10,362 nucleotides of DNA, taken from positions 1 to 10,362 of the forward strand of contig DLHY01000024.1 in NCBI GenBank assembly GCA_002483445.1, written 5' to 3'. The notes beneath the pieces are model-generated. The model was not told the origin of the DNA, did not search any database, and saw only the letters and a program-made list of their open reading frames with translations. The translations under genes were made by a program, and so were the position numbers. This stretch comes from Blastocatellia bacterium UBA7656. GTDB lineage: Bacteria; Acidobacteriota; Blastocatellia; UBA7656. Of this stretch, positions 1 to 5,892 are shown one piece after another. How positions within the stretch are numbered: the first letter of the stretch is position 1; each line of letters begins with the position of its first letter.

Positions 1-44
1 GCAGTCGTGTCGATTCTCATTTGTCTGAGAATCGACACGACTGC
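1..44. repeat. Perfect 19-bp inverted repeat (hairpin)
   Basis: Two perfect 19-nt arms (1-19 and 26-44, beginning GCAGTCGTGTCG and ending CGACACGACTGC) enclose a 6-nt loop TTTGTC. Such a stem would fold very stably in RNA or extrude as a cruciform. No T-run follows directly on the plus strand; the next bases are TGACGAAAAAGATTTT. The hairpin starts at the first base of the window, so it may be longer and what lies before it is unknown. It could be a factor-independent-like terminator of an upstream gene, the end of a mobile repeat, or a binding palindrome. The structure is certain, the role is not. Confidence 0.85.
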
Positions 45-69
45 TGACGAAAAAGATTTTGGCTCAGGT

Positions 70-89
70 TTGACTGCAAAGACAGTCAA
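70..89. repeat. Short inverted repeat
   Basis: TTGACTG (70-76) pairs with CAGTCAA (83-89) around a 6-nt loop. It lies between the 44-bp hairpin and the large palindromic element. It may be a small hairpin or a dyad binding site. Nothing else supports a function. Confidence 0.4.
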
Positions 90-97
90 GCGCATTT

Positions 98-299
98 CTG
101 CCGCGTAGCGGCACGCTGAATTTAGCCCGGTCTTTCAAGGCCGGGTCGCGAAGTGTGGAAGCTACAGCGTCGCGTCAGCGACGATTGAATTTTTCAATGC
201 CACGCTCAACCGTCGCTGACGCGACGTCACGGCGCGATGGTTTCCGGGTTCCGTGCCTTAAAAGACACGGCTAAATTCATTCGCCCGCTACGCGGCCAG
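98..299. repeat. About 200-bp imperfect palindromic element (MITE-like or structured repeat)
   Basis: The two halves are imperfect reverse complements over most of their length. Pairs seen in order from the outside in are: CCGCGTAGCGG (101-111) with CCGCTACGCGG (285-295), perfect; TGAATTTAG (117-125) with CTAAATTCA (271-279), perfect; GTCTTTCAAGGC (130-141) with GCCTTAAAAGAC (255-266), one mismatch; GTCGCGTCAGCGACG (169-183) with CGTCGCTGACGCGAC (211-225), perfect; and a central ATTGAA/TTCAAT (184-189, 193-198). Several arms are themselves small hairpins, for example 100-112 and CCCGG/CCGGG at 126-130 and 141-145. No reading frame in it looks like a gene. The size, the terminal inverted ends and the nested stems fit a non-autonomous dispersed repeat. 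No target-site duplication was recognised. Confidence 0.8.
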
Positions 300-545
300 C
301 ATACCTCGTCTGCTCAGTTGTGGAAGAAGGGCTGACCCTTCCACGTACAGGTCGAGTCTCTCGATTTTCGCAAGCAGCATACCTCGATCCGTTCCTTCTC
401 GTAGACCGCTTCCGGTCAGAAAATCGAATCGCTAGAACTATCGACGTTCTTCCAGCCCATGAAAGCGCCGCTCGCCGCGGCTCACGACTGATGAGGTCTT
501 CAATTCCCCACATGAGTGACCAGATAGTTTGCTTCACGACGAAAC
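300..545. other. Gene-free leader before the exported-protein pair
   Basis: No convincing gene is seen here. The frame of the downstream gene happens to stay open back to 320, but that stretch has no ribosome-binding site and does not read like a folded domain. Small features are: an 11-bp direct repeat AGCATACCTCG at 298-308 and 376-386; an inverted pair GTGGAAG/CTTCCAC at 320-326 and 338-344; and GACCG-CTTC-CGGTC at 404-417. No promoter hexamer pair was good enough to call, although the transcription start of the downstream operon must lie here or further left. Confidence 0.5.
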
Positions 546-552
546 AAAGGAG
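546..552 (+). promoter_or_regulatory. Ribosome-binding site deciding the start at 557
   Basis: AAAGGAG lies 4 nt before the ATG at 557 and 10 nt before the in-frame ATG at 563. It is the only strong Shine-Dalgarno sequence near this gene. It argues against the much earlier in-frame ATG at 320. Confidence 0.7.
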
Positions 553-556
553 AAAA

Positions 557-2482
557 ATGTTTATGAAAAAAATCCGCACATCAATATCTCTGTCGGCGCG
601 ATTCCGCCTGCCGATGAAACCAGTATGGCTGGCAGCCCTTCTCATTCTCAGCGCCGTCATAGCCCCTGCTCAAAATCCGACCGGCGCGGAAGGCTGGGTC
701 GTGCTTCCCGTGGATGACTATCGCGCTCTGCGACGCGCAGCCTTCCCCTCCGAGCGAGACCCTGACCCGCCTCCTGTCGATGCCACGCTCACTCGCGTCG
801 ATTACGATCTGAAAGTCGAAGGCGACCTCGCAAAGGGAGAAGCTCGCCTCGCGATAGACGTGATAAAAGACGGATGGGTGCGCGTGGCGATGCCTGACGG
901 TCTGATGATTCGTGAAGCGCGCCTTGATGGTCAGCCGGTCTCTCTTGTCGCCGGAGACTCAAAAAAAGGACCCGGCGCAAGTTACCTGCTTCTTTCCCGC
1001 ACGGGGCGAGCGGTGTTGACGCTCAATATCGTCGCTCCGGTTTCAACCGTAGCGGGAACCGAGATGCTCAAGCTTCCTGTCAGTTCGTCGGCGGTCTCTC
1101 GCGCGGTGGTCACTCTTGCAGCCAAATCAGACCGCGGGGTCGATGTGCGGATTACCGGCGGTCTCCTCCTTGAGCGATCCGATACGGCACAGGGAAGTCG
1201 GTGGGTCGCGCACGGGCAAGGCGACGAAGCTCTCACCTTTGCGTGGAAGCGCAGAGTCGAAGACCAGCGAGCGACGCAATCACTCAGACTGCGCGCCGCG
1301 CTCACTCAACTCGTCGGGCTGGGAGAAGACAACACGCAGATCAACACTGAAGTTCAGATCGAAGTGCTGCAAGGTCTCGCCAGAGAAGTCCGATTGCAGT
1401 TGCCCGCGCAACTCAGCGTCGATCAGGTTTCAGGGGCGATGGTCGCTGACTGGTATGCATCATCCGGGGAGTTGATCGTCATGTTTCTTGAACCTGTCCA
1501 GCAGACGACCCGGTTTACCCTGAGCGGAGAGATGAGACTCGCCCGTGAAGGCCAGATCGATATTCCGCTCATTCGTCTTTCCGCGGCAGAGCGCGAAACC
1601 GGGGGCGTGGCTGTCGAGGTGCTGGGAGCGGGCGAGATCAAGGACCGAAAGACGGCAGGTCTCGAAGAGACCGAAGCTGCTGATCTGGGCCAGCTAATAT
1701 CGAGCAGGCAATCGCCCTCGCTCGTCGCTTTTCGGCTGCGACCGGCGGAAGGCAAATCGACTCGCTCGCTTTCGCTCACGGTCGCGCGCTACACCCCGCA
1801 GGCTGTTCTGACCGCCAATGTCGAAGAAGCCTTCTACCGCGCGCTAATCACCGAAGACGGCAAGATGCTCGTGTTGGCGCGACTGGCGGTTCGCAACAAT
1901 CAGAGAAACTTTCTCAAATTCAATCTGCCAGCAGACGCGACGCTCTGGAGCGTCTCGGTGTCTGGCCGTCCTATTCGTCCGGGACGCGCGCCGGACGGAT
2001 CACTTCTGATTCCGCTTGAAAAGACCAGAAGCGGAGACGAGTCACCAGCTTTCGCCGTCGAAGTGGCCTACCTGGATCGCGTTCCTCAGTGGAGCGAGAA
2101 GGGCAGGGCGCGGCTCTCTCTTCTGACGCTCGATATGCCTATCTCGAAGTCGAGCCTGCTGCTTCACTACTCTCCGCTCTTTCGACTGACTCCTGCGCCT
2201 GGTAGCTTCCGCCTCGCGCCCTTCGAGCCGCCTTCATCAACAGCCCTGCGAACGGCAGCCATAAGACCGGGCGCACTGGAGAAGAAAGCAGACGCCACAC
2301 AGGAGATGGTCTCGCGTCTTCAGCAATCACATGCATCTCGCCCGACGCGGAATCTCCCCATACGCATAGCCTTTCCTAATTTCGGCCCATCCATGTTTTT
2401 TGTATCGGAGTTGACCAGCGAGAATCAGACTCCTGTTGTGGAGATGGATTTCCAGCTTGACAGAAAGCGAGGTGAAAGATGA
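557..2482 (+). CDS. Exported beta-rich protein of unknown function, first of a paralogous pair
   Basis: 641 residues. I do not recognise the family. The N-terminus has basic residues, then a hydrophobic stretch (about 23-36) and an APA-Q site near residue 38, so it is probably exported by Sec and cleaved there. The rest alternates short hydrophobic strands with no membrane helix, suggesting several beta-sandwich domains. It aligns by eye with the next gene along most of its length: the 'VLPVDDYRALRRAA' opening, the 'LAVRNNQRNFLKFNLP' block near 515-530, 'LDMPIS' near 590 less the linker, and a C-terminal module from about 599 ('LPIRIAFPNFGPSMFFV'). The start at 557 follows AAAGGAG; the ATG at 563 is almost as good. 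An ATG at 614 would give a shorter signal peptide but has no ribosome-binding site. The stop overlaps the next start (ATGA), so the two are probably made together and may form a complex in the periplasm or outer envelope (inference). Confidence 0.85.
   Translation: MFMKKIRTSISLSARFRLPMKPVWLAALLILSAVIAPAQNPTGAEGWVVLPVDDYRALRRAAFPSERDPDPPPVDATLTRVDYDLKVEGDLAKGEARLAIDVIKDGWVRVAMPDGLMIREARLDGQPVSLVAGDSKKGPGASYLLLSRTGRAVLTLNIVAPVSTVAGTEMLKLPVSSSAVSRAVVTLAAKSDRGVDVRITGGLLLERSDTAQGSRWVAHGQGDEALTFAWKRRVEDQRATQSLRLRAALTQLVGLGEDNTQINTEVQIEVLQGLAREVRLQLPAQLSVDQVSGAMVADWYASSGELIVMFLEPVQQTTRFTLSGEMRLAREGQIDIPLIRLSAAERETGGVAVEVLGAGEIKDRKTAGLEETEAADLGQLISSRQSPSLVAFRLRPAEGKSTRSLSLTVARYTPQAVLTANVEEAFYRALITEDGKMLVLARLAVRNNQRNFLKFNLPADATLWSVSVSGRPIRPGRAPDGSLLIPLEKTRSGDESPAFAVEVAYLDRVPQWSEKGRARLSLLTLDMPISKSSLLLHYSPLFRLTPAPGSFRLAPFEPPSSTALRTAAIRPGALEKKADATQEMVSRLQQSHASRPTRNLPIRIAFPNFGPSMFFVSELTSENQTPVVEMDFQLDRKRGER
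2469..2472 (+). promoter_or_regulatory. Ribosome-binding site inside the end of the upstream gene
   Basis: GAGG sits 6 nt before the ATG at 2479, within the last codons of the preceding gene. With the 4-nt ATGA overlap (2479-2482) it supports translational coupling of the two paralogues. Confidence 0.6.
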
Positions 2483-4704
2483 AAAAGTCTTTTGTTGCAC
2501 TTCTACTTTTAGCCATCGTCGCCGCGGGGCAGGAACGCAGCCTGCCGATTCAAAGAATTTCGACTCAGGGTTTGCCTGGAACGGTCACGCTCACGCTGGC
2601 CGAATACAACCGCCTGCTCGATCTGGCCGCGCGCAAACCTAAGCCACCTGATGCGCCGCCGCTTCCATTCATTTTGTCGCGCGCCGCTTTCAATCTGCGC
2701 GTCACGGATGAGCGCGTGAGTGGCGCGTTGAATATCGATGGCAGCGTGTTGCAGAAAGGCCCGACGCTCGTGCCTCTCACCGCGGGATTGACGATTCTCG
2801 AAGCCGAGCAACAGCAAAAGCCTGTGCCGCTCGTTCAGGAGGGAACGAGGCAGTCTGCGGTCATAATCGGGCCGGGCGCTTATGCGATTTCTTTGAACGT
2901 CGCGTCGGCGCTCACTGTAGATGCCGGACGCGCTTCTTTCATGCTGCCTGTTCCTTCGGCTGCAAGCTCGACGCTCATCCTCGACATCCCCGGCAATCAC
3001 GCAGATGTGCGTGTGGAGCCGGGACTCGTCACGTCTCGCGCTTCTTCGAACGGTCACACGATCATCGAGGCGACTCTCGATCCGGGCAAGTCGGCAAGAG
3101 TGTGGTGGACGACCAGAGAGGTCACGGCTCCTGTCGCGCAACGCGACGCGCGATTCCTCTCCGATATCAAAGCTTTGATCTCTGTGGGCGATTCGGAACT
3201 GCGCGTTGCCGCTTTGTGCGATATCCGTGTGGTTCAGGGCGAGCCTTCGGAATTGAGAGTGCCATTGCCAGCGGGCTTCGAAGTGACTGAAGTGTCAGGC
3301 AGCACGTTGGATTCGAGTGAAACTGAGACAGGCCATCTGATTTTGAAAGTGCGGGAGCCGTCTCGCCGCGCGCATCAGTTTTTGATAGCCATCGAGCGCC
3401 CAAGTCAGGAGAACAAACTCGACGCGCCTTTTCTCACCTTCACCGGGGCGCAAGGCGAAACGGGCGAAGTGCTTGTCGAAGGAGTCGGCACTATGGAGTT
3501 GACCGCGACTGAAGCAGGCGGGCTGAGACGAATCGATGTCCGCGAGGCAGGGCCAGTCTCCCGATCTCTATCACGCTTTCCTCTTCAGGCTGCATTTCGT
3601 TATCACCGCCGTCCGGGCGACTCACCTAAGTTGATGCTCGAATGGAATCAGTTCCCAGACGGCGCGGTGCTTTCGGCCATCGCCGAGCGCGAGACTATCA
3701 CCACGCTGCTCAACGTCGAAGGGAAGTCCCTCACGGAAGTGACGTTGAGAGTGAGAAATCATGCTCAACCGTTCGTGAAAGTCGAACTGCCGCAGGGAGC
3801 CAGTCTCCTGTCAGCAGAGGTCGAAGGCGAAAAGGTGAAACCTGTGCAGGGCGCGGACGGAAGTCGCGTCCCTCTGCTTCGCGCAGGCTTTCGCCCGTCG
3901 GGAGCTTATACGGTTTCTTTTGTGTATCTGAGTTCCGGCGCGCCGTTTGCGAAGAAAGGTTCTTATGAGTTGAGCGTTCCGAAACTCGATATGCCGGTCA
4001 GCCTCGTGACGTGGGAAGTTTTCCTGCCTGATCGACTGGAAGTGAAACAGTTCGGCGGCAACGCGCTGTCGGCCAGCCTCTTTCCTGCAAGAGCGCAGGA
4101 TGCTTTAGCGAGCGGCGGAGAGCCGGGTGATACGGAAGATCAGAATATCTGGGCGCAAAGCGATATCGATATAGGAAGTCTTGCTTCGGGACAAATCGGC
4201 GGCATCATCGCTGATCAGTCGGGCGCAATCATCCCCAGAGCAGTCGTCACCGTAGTCAACACTCAAACCGGCCTGGAACAAAAGACAACCAGCGATGAAG
4301 AAGGGCGATGGATAGTATCGGACGTGCGATCAGGGCCGGTTCGAGTCAAGGTAGACTCGCAGGGGTTCAAGTCCTTTCAGCAGGAGATGGACTTCGAAGC
4401 CTCGCGTCCGGCCCGCCTCGGCGTGACGCTCGAAGTGGGCAGTGTCAGTGAGACAGTGATAGTGACGGCGAGCGGACGCGGCGATATGGACCGCGAAAGC
4501 CGGAAGCTGGAGGATCAGGCGCGAAAGGCTCTGGAAGCGCGAGCCAACATGCCTTCGCAAAATGTCTTCGGCCTGCAAAGGAAGGTGGCGGGCATTCTTC
4601 CCGTTCAGGTCGATGTGCCGCGCGCAGGCAAGTCTTATCGATTCGTCCGCCCGCTGGTTCTCGAAGAAGAAACGCGAGTCAGTTTTCAGTATCGCTCGCG
4701 ATAG
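2479..4704 (+). CDS. Exported protein with carboxypeptidase-regulatory-like domain, second of the paralogous pair
   Basis: 741 residues. A compact signal peptide ('MKKSFVALLLLAIVAAGQ') predicts export. Residues about 30-560 align by eye with the preceding gene: 'VTLTLAEYNRLLDLAARK', the 'LRVRNHAQPFVKVELP' block, and 'LDMPVS'. Residues about 571-665 form a module absent from the partner: 'GQIGGIIADQSGAIIPRAVV' through 'GSVSETVIVTASG'. This is the carboxypeptidase-regulatory-like beta-sandwich usually found at the N-terminus of large acidobacterial TonB-dependent receptors. No plug or barrel follows. Instead there is a charged helical linker ('MDRESRKLEDQARKALEARA') and a C-terminal module (706-741, 'LPVQVDVPRAGKSYRFV') matching the partner's C-terminus. 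The regulatory-like domain therefore appears to have been inserted between two ancestral domains. Function is unknown; a surface or envelope binding or scaffold role is a guess. Confidence 0.85.
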   Translation: MKKSFVALLLLAIVAAGQERSLPIQRISTQGLPGTVTLTLAEYNRLLDLAARKPKPPDAPPLPFILSRAAFNLRVTDERVSGALNIDGSVLQKGPTLVPLTAGLTILEAEQQQKPVPLVQEGTRQSAVIIGPGAYAISLNVASALTVDAGRASFMLPVPSAASSTLILDIPGNHADVRVEPGLVTSRASSNGHTIIEATLDPGKSARVWWTTREVTAPVAQRDARFLSDIKALISVGDSELRVAALCDIRVVQGEPSELRVPLPAGFEVTEVSGSTLDSSETETGHLILKVREPSRRAHQFLIAIERPSQENKLDAPFLTFTGAQGETGEVLVEGVGTMELTATEAGGLRRIDVREAGPVSRSLSRFPLQAAFRYHRRPGDSPKLMLEWNQFPDGAVLSAIAERETITTLLNVEGKSLTEVTLRVRNHAQPFVKVELPQGASLLSAEVEGEKVKPVQGADGSRVPLLRAGFRPSGAYTVSFVYLSSGAPFAKKGSYELSVPKLDMPVSLVTWEVFLPDRLEVKQFGGNALSASLFPARAQDALASGGEPGDTEDQNIWAQSDIDIGSLASGQIGGIIADQSGAIIPRAVVTVVNTQTGLEQKTTSDEEGRWIVSDVRSGPVRVKVDSQGFKSFQQEMDFEASRPARLGVTLEVGSVSETVIVTASGRGDMDRESRKLEDQARKALEARANMPSQNVFGLQRKVAGILPVQVDVPRAGKSYRFVRPLVLEEETRVSFQYRSR

Positions 4705-4713
4705 TTTCGAGGC

Positions 4714-4732
4714 GATTCGATTAGATTGGATT
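4714..4732. repeat. Short GATTN tandem repeat
   Basis: GATT occurs four times at exact 5-nt spacing (4714, 4719, 4724, 4729), just after the stop codon of the preceding gene. It is short enough to be chance or a small slippage product. Confidence 0.4.
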
Positions 4733-4767
4733 TTGCATAAAGGTGAAGCCTCTTGAGCAAAGCCTGA

Positions 4768-4859
4768 TTCACCGCAGAGTCGCGGAGGACGCAGAGGTTG
4801 CGCAGAGGATCTCGTTATTCTCTGCGCTCACTCAGCGATCTCTGCGACTCTGCGGTGAA
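4768..4859. repeat. 92-bp palindrome built of CGCAGAG units
   Basis: The outer arms are a perfect 16-bp inverted repeat: TTCACCGCAGAGTCGC (4768-4783) and GCGACTCTGCGGTGAA (4844-4859). Inside lies GCGCAGAG/CTCTGCGC (4800-4807 and 4820-4827) around a 12-nt loop. The left half has four CGCAGAG-like units (4773, 4781, 4790, 4801; the second reads CGCGGAG). The right half has four reverse-complement units (4820, 4831, 4840, 4848; the second reads CTCAGCG). It lies 63 bp after the preceding stop, so it could help end that transcript, but there is no T-tract. CGCAGAG-type repeats are, from memory, widely dispersed in environmental bacterial genomes. Confidence 0.85.
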
Positions 4860-4896
4860 GAATCCTCTCCATCCCGTTCATACCGAGAGTCAAATC

Positions 4897-4913
4897 GTTG
4901 AAACGGTTTCAAC
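4897..4913. promoter_or_regulatory. Operator-like 17-bp palindrome upstream of the sdh promoter
   Basis: GTTGAAACGGTTTCAAC is a perfect dyad with 8-nt arms about one central G. It lies 55 bp before the -35 candidate. Its TGAAAC...GTTTCA core resembles operators of LacI/GalR-type repressors, but those usually have an even centre. No regulator gene is present in the window. It may control sdhCAB, or the dyad may serve only as a small hairpin. Confidence 0.45.
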
Positions 4914-4967
4914 CCTTCTTCTCAACGTCCGACAGATCGACTAATAAACAGCATAAGTCTTTTGAAT

Positions 4968-4996
4968 TTTACACAGAAAAACCAAACTGGTATCCT
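4968..4996 (+). promoter_or_regulatory. Sigma70-type promoter candidate for sdhCAB
   Basis: TTTACA (4968-4973, one mismatch to TTGACA) is followed by exactly 17 nt and TATCCT (4991-4996, four of six to TATAAT). An A/T-rich stretch precedes it. The predicted transcription start near 5003 gives a leader of about 85 nt before sdhC. The dyad ACTGG-N7-CCAGT (4986-5002) spans the -10 and could be an operator. Confidence 0.5.
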
Positions 4997-5088
4997 GCCA
5001 GTCGGCTTGACGCGCGGGCGGCGGATCATTAAATTCCCATGCTTCGAATTGAAACGCGCGGGCGAGCAAAACTTTTGAGACACTACTG

Positions 5089-5766
5089 ATGAGCAAACTG
5101 AAAACGCTTTATCAATCCTCTCTCGGGAAAAAATACATAATGGCGCTGACGGGACTGGGCCTCTTTGCCTTCGTCATCATTCACATGCTGGGCAATCTGC
5201 AAATTTTTCTCGGCCCCGATCCGATCAACTCTTATGCAGAGTTTCTAAAATCCAAACCAGCGCTGCTATGGACGGCGCGCATAGGGCTTCTGGCCATCGC
5301 TGCGCTTCATATCACTTCAGCCATACAATTGATAATGATAAATCGTCGAGCGCGACCCGTCGATTACTCGACAGACAAAATCGTGGCCGCGAGTTTCGCC
5401 GCCCGCACGATAATAGTGAGCGGATTGATAATCCTGATGTTCGTCATTTATCACCTCCTGCACTTCACCTTCGGCGCGGTCGATCCCAAATTCCTGAGAT
5501 ACGAAGACTATCTCGGAAGGCACGATGTCTATCGGATGATGGTCGAAGGATTTTCAAATCCGTTCGCGTCGGCTTTCTACATCGTTTCGATGGGACTGCT
5601 GTGCCTGCATCTGACCCATGGGGTGAGCAGCACGTTTCAATCACTCGGCCTCAAGAGCCGCGCTTACGTCGCCGCGATAGACAGACTGGCCAGCATCTCG
5701 GCGGGCGTGATTTTTCTGGGCAATTGCGCGATCCCCGTCGCCGTGCTGGCGGGATTGGTCAAATAG
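5089..5766 (+). CDS. sdhC: Succinate dehydrogenase cytochrome b subunit, b558 family
   Basis: 225 residues. This is the haem-bearing membrane anchor of complex II, passing electrons from the iron-sulfur subunit to quinone. Five hydrophobic segments are seen at about 16-41, 58-84, 104-128, 158-182 and 199-223. This is the pattern of the single-subunit, dihaem type B anchor, so no sdhD is needed and none is present. Histidines inside or at the ends of helices are candidate haem ligands: H32 ('VIIHMLGN'), H74, H122/H125 ('YHLLHF') and H174/H177 ('LHLTHG'). The start is fixed by the conserved opening 'MSKLKTLYQSSLGKKYIMALTG'; the ribosome-binding site is weak (GAGA-like, about 10 nt upstream). 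First gene of the sdh operon. A fumarate reductase anchor belongs to the same family and cannot be excluded by sequence, but respiratory succinate oxidation is the likelier role. Confidence 0.96.
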   Translation: MSKLKTLYQSSLGKKYIMALTGLGLFAFVIIHMLGNLQIFLGPDPINSYAEFLKSKPALLWTARIGLLAIAALHITSAIQLIMINRRARPVDYSTDKIVAASFAARTIIVSGLIILMFVIYHLLHFTFGAVDPKFLRYEDYLGRHDVYRMMVEGFSNPFASAFYIVSMGLLCLHLTHGVSSTFQSLGLKSRAYVAAIDRLASISAGVIFLGNCAIPVAVLAGLVK

Positions 5767-5770
5767 ATGA

Positions 5771-5873
5771 GTGGGAGCAGGGGAAAGATGAATGGGAGAG
5801 TGGGAGAATGGGAGATGAAGATTGGCTCCCATTCTCCCACTCCCCCATTCTCCCATTCTCCCACTCTCCCCTT
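5771..5873. repeat. Palindromic array of 8-nt units (RTGGGAGA / CTCCCAYT) between sdhC and sdhA
   Basis: The left arm has octamers ATGGGAGA, GTGGGAGA and ATGGGAGA at 5792-5815, with a further GTGGGAGC at 5771. The right arm has six contiguous octamers at 5826-5873: CTCCCATT, CTCCCACT, CCCCCATT, CTCCCATT, CTCCCACT and CTCCCCTT. The inner arms 5792-5814 and 5826-5848 pair at 22 of 23 positions across an 11-nt loop. The array fills almost the whole sdhC-sdhA gap and would be a strong hairpin in the operon transcript. It may affect RNA stability or the relative expression of the genes on each side. Confidence 0.88.
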
Positions 5874-5892
5874 GCGCTGAGTTAATTCAGTT

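Larger units (their letters stand above)
4705..5088. other. Spacer and control region upstream of sdhC
   Basis: 384 bp with no gene. In order it holds a GATTN mini-repeat, the 92-bp CGCAGAG palindrome, a 17-bp palindrome (4897-4913), an A/T-rich stretch (about 4930-4985), a promoter candidate (4968-4996) with a small dyad over its -10, and a leader of about 85 nt containing an 11-bp direct repeat ACGCGCGGGCG (5010-5020 and 5054-5064). Short frames through it do not look coding. Confidence 0.6.

Noticed and set aside
499..528. Promoter for the first gene pair: TTCAAT with 18 nt to GATAGT
   Set aside because: Both hexamers are poor matches, and similar pairs can be found by chance nearby.
320..556. 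In-frame upstream extension of the first exported protein to an ATG at 320
   Set aside because: There is no ribosome-binding site, the residues look random, and it would put 79 residues before the signal peptide. The AAAGGAG and ATG at 557 are much better.
2509..3141. Minus-strand open frame of 210 codons within the second exported-protein gene
   Set aside because: It is extremely Arg-rich, has no domain, and lies wholly inside a well-supported coding gene in the other direction.
4768..4859. CGCAGAG palindrome as an ordinary intrinsic terminator
   Set aside because: There is no T-run after either arm and the unit structure exceeds a simple stem. It may still influence termination, so it is listed as a repeat.
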